Source: an uncultured Ruminococcus sp. (GTDB lineage: Bacteria > Bacillota > Clostridia > Oscillospirales > Acutalibacteraceae). Taken from it: DNA of 64,000 nucleotides. The position numbers and the translations under genes were made by a program. The notes below the pieces were generated by a model. It did no database searches. It was not told the DNA's origin and saw only the letters and a program-made list of their open reading frames with translations. Below are positions 41,979-50,491 of this stretch, in pieces. The DNA is taken from NCBI GenBank assembly GCA_958403905.1, contig CATXZD010000011.1:1-64000 (forward strand), read 5' to 3'. How positions within the stretch are numbered: the stretch's first letter is position 1; the number at the start of each line of letters is the position of its first letter.

Positions 41979-42058
41979 TGTAGGGAACGGTCTTGACCGT
42001 TCCGAGTTTTTCAGATGTTTACAGTGATTCTGCGGAATGGTCAAGACCATTCCCTACA
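41979..42058. repeat. GGGAAC palindromic element, copy B
   Basis: An 80-bp palindrome: TGTAGGGAACGGTC ... GACCATTCCCTACA. It matches the copy at 6015-6093 in outer arms and in the GCGGAAT segment near the middle, with a different loop. Confidence 0.8.
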
Positions 42059-42113
42059 ATGTTGTTGATTACAAAAACGATGATAAAAACGTTTGAGTTT
42101 GATTATAACAGCA

Positions 42114-42136
42114 GACACGGCTGATGTGTCCCTACG
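42114..42136. repeat. Hairpin of the composite repeat, copy 3
   Basis: GACACGGCTGATGTGTCC then CTACG, identical over 22-23 bp to 48-70. Confidence 0.75.
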
Positions 42137-42203
42137 AATTAATAATCATTATATCATAATTAATCATTAAATATATCCCGATTTGGTATATTGATTTTAA
42201 AAT

Positions 42204-42241
42204 AAAAACGCTGTAGCATAAATTCTGTGCTACAGCGTTTT
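42204..42241. repeat. Duplicate terminator hairpin, copy 2
   Basis: AACGCTGTAGCA / TGCTACAGCGTT around TAAATTCTG. It equals copy 1 at 41658 except for one stem base, but no minus-strand gene lies immediately upstream of it. Confidence 0.75.
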
Positions 42242-42363
42242 ATTGTATAAATCAACTTTTAAGTTGCAATTAAATCTTTACATAATTTTACAAAGTTTTT
42301 TATTAATTATGACTTTTTCATAAAATATCGGTGCTAATATAGTCACTGAAAAGAGGAAATAAA

Positions 42364-42879
42364 ATGGTAAAATCAGAAAGAAAAAAAAGCAAAACAATAA
42401 TTATTTCACTTATTATATTTATTTTTGTTCTTGTATGTGTATCAGCGGCTTTGACGTTTGTTGTACTTAACAATAGCTATAACGAACAAAATCAAGCACA
42501 ACAGGGAGTGGTGTTTGACGGCAACGCTTATCATTACGATGAAACAATAAACGATGAAAGCAGCGGCAGTAACGGAATAAAAATTCCGGGTTATCCCGAT
42601 ATTACTTTTACTTCTGACAGCATTGACTTCCCGATAACACTGCTTAATCCTGAGGGCAATCCATGTAACTTTAAGTTTACTCTTTCACTCAAAGAAACCG
42701 GTGAGGAGATTTGCGCTACTGACCTTGTAAAACCCGGTGACGCTATAAGCGGAGTAAAGCTTAAAAATACAATTACTAAAGGCGAATATACTCTATTAAT
42801 TGATATATCAACCTTTGATTCCGAAAGCGGCGGTGAAATGAACGGCGCTCAGGTAAAGACAAAGCTTACGGTTGAGTGA
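42364..42879 (+). CDS. Membrane-anchored exported protein of the surface cluster
   Basis: A 171-residue protein with a basic N-terminus and one membrane helix (about residues 11-34), then an extracellular domain. Residues 75-171 are a beta-rich Ig-like module: KIPGYPDITFTSDSIDFPITLLNPEGN, KFTLSLKETGEEI, PGDAISGVKL and the final TKLTVE. It resembles a family of unnamed proteins seen in clusters of small secreted proteins in Clostridia. No catalytic motif is seen. It may be a membrane-side assembly partner for the two secreted proteins downstream. ATG follows GAGGAA. Confidence 0.7.
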   Translation: MVKSERKKSKTIIISLIIFIFVLVCVSAALTFVVLNNSYNEQNQAQQGVVFDGNAYHYDETINDESSGSNGIKIPGYPDITFTSDSIDFPITLLNPEGNPCNFKFTLSLKETGEEICATDLVKPGDAISGVKLKNTITKGEYTLLIDISTFDSESGGEMNGAQVKTKLTVE

Positions 42880-42968
42880 TGAGTAGACAACAATCCCTAC
42901 GGGGTTAAAATATAAATAAACTACCGTTTTTAAAGCGGGTATAAGAACTAAAAAAGGAGTAATCAATA

Positions 42969-43523
42969 ATGAAAAATTTATCTAAGAAAATTGTAACAGG
43001 TATTATGACTTTAGCTGTATGCTCTATGGCTACAGTATCGGCTTTTGCGGCTACAACAGCTATTGATGAAAACGATACTGCATCTTCTTTGCAGCAGAAA
43101 ATTACTTACACGAAAACTGAAGCTGAAATCGTGCCTGCCTATACAGTATCAATTCCCGATACCGTAACACTCGGTAAAGAGTCTGCAACACTTTCATATT
43201 CTTTGGAACTTCAGGACGACACTTCATTTGTTCCTGATGACAAAAAAATAAGCGTAAAAATAAGCAGTGCAGGCTATTCAGGAAATCTCAGAAAGCTTGC
43301 AGTATGGGATTCAAGAAATCTTCAGGAGGCTGAATATATGCTCTACAATTCCGACGCTTTTGCAAATCCCACCTACTACGGAATCGGTGACGAAATTGCT
43401 TCATGGAACGGAAGCAACTGGGGTACAGTTACAAGAAAAATCAAGCTGAAAGATTACTACAGTGTTGGAGCAGGAACTTACAACGGTGTAATTAATTATT
43501 CAATTTCGCTTGAGGACGAATAA
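42969..43523 (+). CDS. Secreted beta-rich protein, paralogue 1
   Basis: A 184-residue protein with a signal peptide (to about residue 28, SAFAA). The mature part is beta-rich: YTVSIPDTVTLGKESATLSYSLEL, KKISVKISSAGY, and the C-terminal GAGTYNGVINYSISLEDE. It shares YTVxIPxxxxL, KKxSVxI and GxYxGxxxYxI with the protein at 43920, so the two are paralogues. The C-terminal strand pattern is like that of WxL-domain proteins, but the tryptophan motifs are absent. ATG follows AAGGAGT. Confidence 0.75.
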   Translation: MKNLSKKIVTGIMTLAVCSMATVSAFAATTAIDENDTASSLQQKITYTKTEAEIVPAYTVSIPDTVTLGKESATLSYSLELQDDTSFVPDDKKISVKISSAGYSGNLRKLAVWDSRNLQEAEYMLYNSDAFANPTYYGIGDEIASWNGSNWGTVTRKIKLKDYYSVGAGTYNGVINYSISLEDE

Positions 43524-43530
43524 TATTCTT

Positions 43531-43559
43531 GTCGGGCTGCAATCATTTTGGCAGCCCGC
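43531..43559 (+). other. Hairpin between cluster genes
   Basis: GGGCTGC / GCAGCCC stem with a nine-base loop, no T tract. It may stabilise or partly terminate the transcript and so set the ratio between the secreted protein and its downstream anchor. Confidence 0.55.
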
Positions 43560-43569
43560 AAAGGAATGA

Positions 43570-43914
43570 ATGATAATGAAAAAGGCATTTGTTGTAATTT
43601 CTGTAATTCTATGTTTGTTCTCGGTTTTTACTGCATTTACGGCTTTTGCAGACGACGGCTACAGAACAAATGTTGTACTGACAGTGGAAGAAACCACGCA
43701 GTCAGAAATCATATCGCAAAGTTTAACGCAAACAGATGAAACAACGGCGTTAAGAGCAACTGAAAATATAGTAACAACAGTCACAAAAGATGATTCAAAG
43801 TTTATTAAAACCGGTGACTCAAATATCCTGACTGCTGTAATATTAGTCATCCTGATTGCTTTAACAGTTGTAGTTTTATGGGTAACAAAAAAGAAATATA
43901 AGACAAAGGAGTAA
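43570..43914 (+). CDS. Small surface protein with KTGD-type sortase-signal-like tail
   Basis: A 114-residue protein with a signal peptide (to about residue 27, TAFAD), a mature stalk of only some 55 residues rich in T, S, E, and a C-terminal FIKTGDSN motif followed by a 20-residue hydrophobic helix and a basic tail KKKYKTKE. That order matches a cell wall sorting signal with FIKTG in place of LPXTG. It would be a very small sortase substrate, perhaps an anchor or cap for the cluster. ATG 43576 is an alternative start. Confidence 0.72.
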   Translation: MIMKKAFVVISVILCLFSVFTAFTAFADDGYRTNVVLTVEETTQSEIISQSLTQTDETTALRATENIVTTVTKDDSKFIKTGDSNILTAVILVILIALTVVVLWVTKKKYKTKE

Positions 43915-43919
43915 ACAAA

Positions 43920-44453
43920 ATGAAAAAGATAATTTCTATTCTTGCAGCACTTGCAATGTGCGCAACAGCAGCAATGTCAGCTTCGGCTGCAACAGTTGAC
44001 CAGACTGTAAATGAAGGCGCTGAAACAAACTTTACATTTGAGTATAAGTATGATCCTACATACACCGTTACAATTCCCTCGGAGATTGAGCTTACCGCAG
44101 AGGGAACACCTGTTGAAATCAAGGCTGAAAATGTAAATCACCTTGACGGCAAAAAGGTTTCCGTAACAATTGCAGGCACAAATTATTACCGAAATCAGAT
44201 GGTGCTTCAAGGTAAAACCGAAACAGGTTCGCAGGCTTCTTTGAGATACCAGTTTATTATGCCTGACGAGTCGGTTATCGAAACAACAGGTGGAAAAGAT
44301 CAGGTGAACGGTGTTGAAGTTGCCTCTTTTACAGATGACGGTGCATCTACTTTTACCGTAAAGCCTGTACTTAGCGGCTCGTCTTCAATTAAAAAAGGCG
44401 TTACATATACAGGTACAATGACATATGCAATTGCATTTGCAGAAGTTGAATAA
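43920..44453 (+). CDS. Secreted beta-rich protein, paralogue 2
   Basis: A 177-residue protein with a signal peptide ending near SASAA at residue 24. The mature region contains YTVTIPSEIELTAEGTPVEI, KKVSVTIAGTNYY, SLRYQFIMPDE and KKGVTYTGTMTYAIAFAEVE. It matches paralogue 1 in strand motifs and spacing, but carries an insertion in the middle. No sortase signal or membrane helix is present, so it is secreted or held by its partners. ATG lies three codons after the stop of the KTGD protein and behind AAAGGAG. Confidence 0.75.
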   Translation: MKKIISILAALAMCATAAMSASAATVDQTVNEGAETNFTFEYKYDPTYTVTIPSEIELTAEGTPVEIKAENVNHLDGKKVSVTIAGTNYYRNQMVLQGKTETGSQASLRYQFIMPDESVIETTGGKDQVNGVEVASFTDDGASTFTVKPVLSGSSSIKKGVTYTGTMTYAIAFAEVE

Positions 44454-44478
44454 ATAATAAAATATCTTCCCTCAAAAA

Positions 44479-44517
44479 AACAGAGTCAAGGTTTTAATTT
44501 TGCCTTGACTCTGTTTC
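44479..44517. terminator. Bidirectional terminator
   Basis: AAACAGAGTCAAGG / CCTTGACTCTGTTT stem between the convergent cluster and ribF; it overlaps the 3' end of ribF. Coordinates may be off by one. Confidence 0.85.
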
Positions 44518-45435
44518 TTTTGTTTGTTCATAAATTTTCAGTGCCGTTTTGCTGTTGTCTATAATTGCGTTTTTCAGCTCGTCAATTCCCGAAAATTTTC
44601 TTTCCGAACGGATAAATTCAAGCAGTCTTATGTCTGCTCTCTGTCCGTAGATTTCGCCGCCCTTGTACTGCGGCATCCACGTTTCGCAAAGCGGAGTGCT
44701 TCCGCCGACTGTCGGTTTGATTCCGATGTTCGTAACTCCGCAGTAGGTATCACCGCCTTCAAGAGTAACAATTGACGCATATACTCCGAATTTTGGTACA
44801 ACAAGCTCATTGCAAAGCGGTTGGTTGATTGTCGGCGTGCCAAGCTCTCTGCCAAGCCGTTTGCCGTGTTCGATAACCGAAGAAAATCCGAATCGACTGC
44901 ACAAAAGCTCGTTTGCTTTTTTTACGTTTCCGTCTGCAATCAGTTTTCTTATAAGAGTTGACGACACGACCTCACCCTCGCTTTCCTGTGCAGGAACTAC
45001 GGTAAGCTCAATACCCTTGCTTTCGCAAAAGTTTTTCAGCGTTTCGGCATTTCCCTCTCCGTTTTTGCCGTATCGGTAGTTAAAGCCGCAAAACAGTTTT
45101 TCGGCTTTGAGTGTATCAATCAAAATTTTCTGTACAAAGTCATGTGCAGTCGTATTCATAATTTTTTTAAAATCAGCCTGATAGGTTCGTTCAATTCCGA
45201 GCTTTTCAAGCGTTTTTATTTTGTCATCATTTGTCATAAGCGCATTGGTGCTTGTACCGTTCAAAATACTTTTGGGGCTTTTTGAAAAGGTAAAACAAAC
45301 AGGAGTAAGTCCGTTTTTCTTTTCGGCGGCAGCAAGCGAAATCACGTTTCTGTGTCCCTTGTGCAGTCCGTCAAAAAATCCCAGTGCAATTGCAGTATTT
45401 GATTTTTCGGGTAATAATTCAAAGAAATTCTGCAT
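44494..45435 (-). CDS. ribF: Bifunctional riboflavin kinase / FAD synthetase
   Basis: A 313-residue enzyme that phosphorylates riboflavin to FMN and adenylates FMN to FAD. The N-terminal adenylyltransferase domain shows LGFFDGLHKGHRNVI and CGFNYRYGKNGEG; the C-terminal kinase domain shows GKRLGRELGTPTINQP and YCGVTNIGIKPT. In many Firmicutes it follows truB, which is not present here. No FMN riboswitch is seen upstream. Confidence 0.96.
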   Translation of the reverse strand: MQNFFELLPEKSNTAIALGFFDGLHKGHRNVISLAAAEKKNGLTPVCFTFSKSPKSILNGTSTNALMTNDDKIKTLEKLGIERTYQADFKKIMNTTAHDFVQKILIDTLKAEKLFCGFNYRYGKNGEGNAETLKNFCESKGIELTVVPAQESEGEVVSSTLIRKLIADGNVKKANELLCSRFGFSSVIEHGKRLGRELGTPTINQPLCNELVVPKFGVYASIVTLEGGDTYCGVTNIGIKPTVGGSTPLCETWMPQYKGGEIYGQRADIRLLEFIRSERKFSGIDELKNAIIDNSKTALKIYEQTKETESRQN

Positions 45436-45458
45436 AAATATTTTTATACCTCAATACA

Positions 45459-45503
45459 ATTGAAAATTAACAATTAACAAAGAACAATTAACAATTTTGG
45501 TCG
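45459..45503. repeat. AACAATTAA direct-repeat tract
   Basis: Several overlapping copies of TTAACAATTAACAA lie in the 158-bp gap between ribF and the Nudix gene, like those near 5924 and 6345. Confidence 0.5.
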
Positions 45504-45593
45504 ATCGGATAGGTTGATATAAAACAAAACTATGTTTCCCGATTTTATTCATATTGCGGCTGAAAGCCACCGTCTCAATTGTTAATTTGAAAA

Positions 45594-46139
45594 TTATATT
45601 TTACCGCTTTTAATCAGCATTGCAGTTTTTAAAACCGCTACCTGTGTTTTCGCATCGGGAATCTGATTATTGAGCACCATTTCAACAGCCTTGTCAAGCG
45701 GTATTTTTTCAACATTCAAAAATTCACCGTCGTCGGGATTTGCACTTCCCTGTGATTTAATCTTACAGGCATAAAGATGGATAATTTCTGATGTGTAGCC
45801 CGGAGAAGGGTAGAGTTGACCGAGAGAAATGTACGAATATCCCTCTGCCCCTGTTTCCTCCATAAGTTCACGCTTTCCGTTTTCAAGTGGTGTTGAGCCT
45901 TTTTCAAGCTTGCCGGCAGGCAGTTCAAGCACAACCTCTTTGTACGGATAGCGAAACTGTCGTACAAAAAGCAGGTTGTTGTCCTCATCAATCGCCGCTA
46001 CGGTTACTCCGCCGGGATGGTTGACAACCTCGCGCTTTGACTTTTTGCCGTTCGGCAGTTCAATTTCGTCAAGTGTTATATGAAGTATTCTGCCGTCAAA
46101 AACACTTTTGCTCGACAGAGTTTTTTCAGTAAGTTCCAT
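45594..46139 (-). CDS. Nudix hydrolase (ADP-ribose pyrophosphatase-like)
   Basis: A 181-residue Nudix enzyme with the NudF-like features VNHPGGVTVAAID and FVRQFRYPYKEVVLELPAGKLE. The Nudix box is GKLEKGSTPLENGKRELMEETG, where the first box glutamate, normally present at position 7, is serine; the REL-EE-TG core is intact. It likely cleaves ADP-ribose. GGAGG precedes the ATG at 46139; the track's start is four codons upstream. Confidence 0.88.
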   Translation of the reverse strand: MELTEKTLSSKSVFDGRILHITLDEIELPNGKKSKREVVNHPGGVTVAAIDEDNNLLFVRQFRYPYKEVVLELPAGKLEKGSTPLENGKRELMEETGAEGYSYISLGQLYPSPGYTSEIIHLYACKIKSQGSANPDDGEFLNVEKIPLDKAVEMVLNNQIPDAKTQVAVLKTAMLIKSGKI

Positions 46140-46175
46140 AACAACCTCCAAAAATTAAAAGGAAAGGATTTATAT

Positions 46176-47069
46176 ATGATTAACTACAATGTTTTGCCCG
46201 ACTACCGGACAAGAAAAGAAATTATAGGAAAAATTTGCGAGAAATACAGTTTTGTAAAGCAGTTTTTCATCGGAAAAAGCGTGTGCGGCAGGTGCATAAA
46301 CGTGTTACATATCGGCAACACAAAGCACCGTGTGCTTTACTGCGGCGGCTTTCACGGCTCAGAATACCTCACAGTGCTGGCGCTTCTGAAATTTCTTGAA
46401 GAGTGTTGTCGCTCAATGCAAAGCGACAAAAAAGTCGGCGAGTACAACTTAGGCGATTTTCTTAGAATAAGGGGACTTACAATAATTCCATGCGTTAATC
46501 CCGACGGTGTTGAAATTGCTCTGCACGGAAGTGAAGCCGCCTTGAAATACAAGCCCCTTGTCGACGATGTCGCCGAGAATACTCACAAATGGCAGGCTAA
46601 CGCAAGGGGAGTTGACATAAATCACAATTTCAACGCAGGATGGTGCGAGCTTAAAAAACGTGAAATCAGTCGCAATATTAAAAGCCCTGCGCCGACACGC
46701 TTTGGAGGCAACTGCCCCGAAAGCGAACCTGAAACAAGGGCGCTTACCAGATTTTGCAGAAATTATGATTTTGAACGTGCGCTTGCTCTGCATAGTCAGG
46801 GAAGAGAAATTTACTGCTCGTTCGGAAAGCATACCCCTGTTTTAAGTTTTCGGCTTGCGTCTGTGTTTTCACAGGCAAGCGGATATAACATAGCCTTCCC
46901 CGAAGATATTGCAACGGGAGGCGGATTTAAAGACTGGTTTATTGAATGCTTTCGCCGTCCTGCGCTGACTGTTGAAATGGGTATGGGTGAAAATCCCCTG
47001 CCGCTTGTTGACTTTGAAAGCGAGTATGAAATTCTCAGAAAGATTCTAAGTCTTGGTGTTGTGGTATAA
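46176..47069 (+). CDS. M14 family zinc carboxypeptidase-like protein
   Basis: A 297-residue metallopeptidase without a signal peptide. Zinc-ligand motif FHGSE (HxxE), NPDG, GVDINHNFN and a later LHSQG match the M14 fold; the catalytic glutamate is likely that in TVEMGMG. Related proteins act on D-Glu-mDAP peptides of peptidoglycan, which suggests muropeptide recycling in the cytosol. ATG 46176 follows AAAGG; the upstream frame overlaps the divergent Nudix gene. Confidence 0.85.
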   Translation: MINYNVLPDYRTRKEIIGKICEKYSFVKQFFIGKSVCGRCINVLHIGNTKHRVLYCGGFHGSEYLTVLALLKFLEECCRSMQSDKKVGEYNLGDFLRIRGLTIIPCVNPDGVEIALHGSEAALKYKPLVDDVAENTHKWQANARGVDINHNFNAGWCELKKREISRNIKSPAPTRFGGNCPESEPETRALTRFCRNYDFERALALHSQGREIYCSFGKHTPVLSFRLASVFSQASGYNIAFPEDIATGGGFKDWFIECFRRPALTVEMGMGENPLPLVDFESEYEILRKILSLGVVV

Positions 47070-47090
47070 ATCAGCATTGAGATAATTTAA

Positions 47091-47120
47091 ACAAAGGGTA
47101 ACCGACGGTTACCCTTTTGT
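47091..47120. terminator. Bidirectional terminator
   Basis: ACAAAGGGTAACC / GGTTACCCTTTTGT stem between convergent M14-type gene and asnB. Confidence 0.85.
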
Positions 47121-47196
47121 TGTTAAGAATTTGTTTTGCGTTACATTCGGTCATCAAATATTTATGCAAATAAAATTTTAGCCTGAATTGCATTTT

Positions 47197-49485
47197 TTAT
47201 TCGTCATAAAAACTTATTGAGCTTAATGCGTCGTCAATAGCTTCGTCCGAAATAACATTCGGCTCATCAAGGTATTTTGAACGCTTTTCAATTCCGTCAA
47301 TAGCCATCTGCACCTGCTCCTGCGGAGTTTTAGGCTTTTTGGGAGCTTCGTAAATTTCATCATCCTCGGGATTTGAAATATTAACATATTCCTCTTCCTG
47401 TTTTTCTTCGGCAGAGGCAGATTCCTCTTCCGACTCTACAATTGCAGGTTCGTTTCCGTCATCATGAGGTGCTTCTTTGGCAGTATCTTCACTGCTTTCG
47501 TCAGCGTTAAAATCTGGCGCGTCATAATTGTCGGAAACAGATTCGGCAGCAGCCATAATTACTTCGCCGGGAGCATCGATTTGCTTTTCACGTCTTGCTT
47601 CGGCAATAGCCTTTAGCTCGTCAAGATGATTGACAGGTTTTTCAACACTTTCGGAATTTTCATCAAAGTAAATGTCATACCAAACAAGGAACACGTAAAC
47701 TGTCCATACTCTGCGGCTGTTGTCTTCTTTTTCGCTGAAATGCTCGTCAAGCCACGCAACAAGAGTGTCGGTGTTGAAGAATTTTTCAGCCGTTTTGCCC
47801 GTGAACTTTTTCTTTACTACATTGTAGTACTTTTCATCACGCAGCCAAACTCGTGTCGGAACGGGGAAGCCGAGCTTTTCTTTTTCGGCAGTTGCTTCGG
47901 GCATATGACGAACAGCGGCTTTTCTCATAGCGTATTTTGTGTTCGACTTGTTGCAGCGTAGGCTTGTGGGAAGTGATGAAGCAACCCTGAAAACCTCTTT
48001 GTCAAGGAACGGAACACGCAACTCAAGTGAGTTAGCCATACTCATTCTGTCGGCTTTAAGAAGAATATCGCCGACCATCCACATATTTATGTCAAGGTAC
48101 TGCATTTTTGTAACATCATCGTACTTTCTGCAGCGGTAGTAGTATTTTCTTGCGTAGTCCTGCGGACGTGTTGCAATTGAAGGGTCTTTAAGCAAATCTT
48201 TTTTCTGCTTGTAGTCGTACATAAATGCGTTTCCGATGTAGCGTTCTTCAAGCGGATCGCAGGCTCGAATGAGGTAATCTCTGCCCTTTATGTCAGGAAG
48301 CTTGCGGCAGACTGCTCTTATTGCCTTTCTTATGCAGTGGGGAACAATTGTCTGATATATTTTAAAAACCCTCGGGTCGTTGTAGCAGGTGTAGCCGCCG
48401 AAAAGCTCGTCGGCGCCCTCTCCCGATAGCACAACCTTTACATACTGGCTTGCAAGGCGAGAAACAAAGTACAGCGCAATGCACGACGGGTCGGCAAGAG
48501 GCTGGTCCATGTGGTACTGAACCGTTGGTACTGCGTCCCAGAATTCCTCGCTTGAAATCAGGTGAGTATGATGCTCAACGCCGATTTTTTTGCTAAGGTT
48601 TTCTGCCCAGCTTATTTCGTTGTACTTCTCGCCGAAATCAAAGCCTACGGTAAAGGTTTTCTGGTCTGCAAAATATGTTGAAACGTAGCTGGAATCAACA
48701 CCGCTTGAAAGGAAACAGCCGACCTCAACGTCCGCAATTTTATGAGCATTTACAGAGTTTTCAAACACCTTTTCAATTTCGTTTACGGCTTGCTCCTCAC
48801 TCATTTCCTCATTTGGATTAAAGCGCGGCTCGAAGTAACGGGTAGTTTCAACCTCGCCGCCTCGATACCACAGATAGTGACCCGGCATAAGGCAGTAAAC
48901 GCCCTCAAAGAAGGTTTCGGGCGGAACGGCATACTGGAATGAAAGGTAGGTGTCAAGCGCTCTTGTATTGAACTTCTTTACAAATTTCGGGTGCTTAAGA
49001 ATACTTTTGATTTCGCTTGCATAAACAAAATCTTCGCCGATTTGCGTGTAATGCATCGGCTTGATTCCGAAAAAGTCACGTGCAATAAAAACAGACTTGT
49101 CCTTTGTATTGTAGATTGCAAAGCCGAACATACCGCGAAGCTTCGGAAGTAAATCTTCCTGCCACTCCTCAAAACCGTGAATAAGCACCTCGCTGTCGGT
49201 GTCAGTGTAGAACTTGTGTCCTTTTTGAATAAGAACTTTTCTAAGCTCTTTGTAGTTGTAGATTTCGCCGTTAAAGGTGAGGACAAGCGATTTATCCTCG
49301 TTGTAAATTGGCTGATGACCCGCGTCAAGGTCGATGATTGAAAGACGGCGAAAACCCATTGAAATGTAGTCGTCCTTAAAAAATCCGTCAGAGTCAGGAC
49401 CTCTGTGGGTGATGACCTCGGTCATATTTCTGATGACGTTGTCACGGTCAACAACCTGCCCTGTAAATCCGCAAATACCGCACAT
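47197..49485 (-). CDS. asnB: Asparagine synthase (glutamine-hydrolysing) with acidic tail
   Basis: AsnB of 762 aa. Cys2 of MCGICGF is the glutaminase nucleophile; the synthetase domain has SSGVDSSYVS (ATP pyrophosphatase loop) and LSGEGADELFGGY. The standard enzyme ends near residue 620; the remaining 140 residues are an acidic, low-complexity extension (E-, D- and A-rich) with a helical end, KTPQEQVQMAIDGIEKR. The extension is unusual. It probably makes asparagine from aspartate and glutamine. Confidence 0.95.
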   Translation of the reverse strand: MCGICGFTGQVVDRDNVIRNMTEVITHRGPDSDGFFKDDYISMGFRRLSIIDLDAGHQPIYNEDKSLVLTFNGEIYNYKELRKVLIQKGHKFYTDTDSEVLIHGFEEWQEDLLPKLRGMFGFAIYNTKDKSVFIARDFFGIKPMHYTQIGEDFVYASEIKSILKHPKFVKKFNTRALDTYLSFQYAVPPETFFEGVYCLMPGHYLWYRGGEVETTRYFEPRFNPNEEMSEEQAVNEIEKVFENSVNAHKIADVEVGCFLSSGVDSSYVSTYFADQKTFTVGFDFGEKYNEISWAENLSKKIGVEHHTHLISSEEFWDAVPTVQYHMDQPLADPSCIALYFVSRLASQYVKVVLSGEGADELFGGYTCYNDPRVFKIYQTIVPHCIRKAIRAVCRKLPDIKGRDYLIRACDPLEERYIGNAFMYDYKQKKDLLKDPSIATRPQDYARKYYYRCRKYDDVTKMQYLDINMWMVGDILLKADRMSMANSLELRVPFLDKEVFRVASSLPTSLRCNKSNTKYAMRKAAVRHMPEATAEKEKLGFPVPTRVWLRDEKYYNVVKKKFTGKTAEKFFNTDTLVAWLDEHFSEKEDNSRRVWTVYVFLVWYDIYFDENSESVEKPVNHLDELKAIAEARREKQIDAPGEVIMAAAESVSDNYDAPDFNADESSEDTAKEAPHDDGNEPAIVESEEESASAEEKQEEEYVNISNPEDDEIYEAPKKPKTPQEQVQMAIDGIEKRSKYLDEPNVISDEAIDDALSSISFYDE

Positions 49486-49604
49486 ATCCGATAACCCCTT
49501 TCAAAGGTTTAATAGCGTAAATTAAATATATACATTCCTTATCTGTATATTTTATCATATCGGAATAATAAATTCAACAGTCATAAGGTTATTTTGTAAA
49601 CAGG

Positions 49605-49633
49605 TTGAATGTTTTTTTGAAATGTTATATACT
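49605..49633 (+). promoter_or_regulatory. Promoter of the DUF554 gene
   Basis: TTGAAT at 49605-49610 and TATACT at 49628-49633, 17-bp spacer. Confidence 0.7.
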
Positions 49634-49668
49634 TAATTAATGTAAAAAATCAGGAACGGAATGATAGA

Positions 49669-50379
49669 ATGTACGGATTAGTAGGAACATTTGTAAATAC
49701 AGCTACTGTGTTTTTGGGTGGAGTAATCGGGCTTGTGTTCAAAAAGGGAATACCCGAGCGTGTAAGCGATTCGGTTTTTAAGGCGCTCGGTCTTATAACG
49801 GCGTTTATTGGAATTTCGGGTTGTTTGTGCGGTGAAAACACGCTGATTGCCGTAATAGCAATGATTACCGGCACTATTCTGGGCGAGCTTGTCGATTTGG
49901 ACAAGCGTGTAAATAATGTGGGAAAATTCATTGAACGCAAGGTAAGCAAAGACGATAAAAATTCAACCGTAGCGCAGGGGTTTGTTTCGTCCTGTCTGCT
50001 GTTCTGCGTAGGTGCAATGACAATTGTCGGTTCGCTTCAGGCAGGTCTTGAGGGCGACTGCTCGGTGTTGTTTACAAAGTCGGCAATGGACTTTTGCTCA
50101 AGCATAATTTTTGCAAGCACGCTCGGCGTAGGCGTGCTGTTTTCGGCAGGCTTTGTGCTTGTGTATCAGGGACTTATAACCCTTCTTGCAACGTGGATTG
50201 AGCCGTTGCTCACAACTGCCGTCGTAAACGAAATGAACTGTGTAGGATACGTTATAATCATCGGGCTTGCACTGAATATTCTCGGTATTACAAAGCTTAA
50301 GGTTATGAATATGGTACCTGCAATTTTTCTGCCGATTGCACTTGTTCCGCTGTATGATTTGATTGTGACTGCGTTTTGA
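49669..50379 (+). CDS. DUF554 family membrane protein
   Basis: A 236-residue membrane protein with about six membrane segments. GTFVNTATVFLGGVIGLVFKKGIPERV, CVGAMTIVGSLQAGLEGD and the DFCSSIIFASTLGVGVLFSA region match DUF554 (YdfK-like). Possible transport role; unknown. It precedes the GH31 gene by 112 bp. Confidence 0.88.
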   Translation: MYGLVGTFVNTATVFLGGVIGLVFKKGIPERVSDSVFKALGLITAFIGISGCLCGENTLIAVIAMITGTILGELVDLDKRVNNVGKFIERKVSKDDKNSTVAQGFVSSCLLFCVGAMTIVGSLQAGLEGDCSVLFTKSAMDFCSSIIFASTLGVGVLFSAGFVLVYQGLITLLATWIEPLLTTAVVNEMNCVGYVIIIGLALNILGITKLKVMNMVPAIFLPIALVPLYDLIVTAF

Positions 50380-50491
50380 TAAATTATTTAACAGAACAAA
50401 AAATTACTATATTTGCTTTAAATTTATATACTAATATCAATCCATAAAGTATATAATAAAGCTGAGATTAACGTAAAAAAGGAGCGGTACT

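Larger units (their letters stand above)
41868..42363. other. Repeat-rich gap before the exported cluster
   Basis: About 495 bp with no gene. It contains a GGGAAC palindrome (41979-42058), a copy of the GACACGGCTGAT hairpin (42114-42136) and the second hairpin copy (42204-42241). An extended -10 TGCTAATAT near 42331 may be the cluster promoter. Confidence 0.65.

Noticed and set aside
44494..45593. FMN riboswitch ahead of ribF
   Set aside because: The 158-bp upstream gap contains AACAATTAA repeats and no RFN-like conserved blocks.
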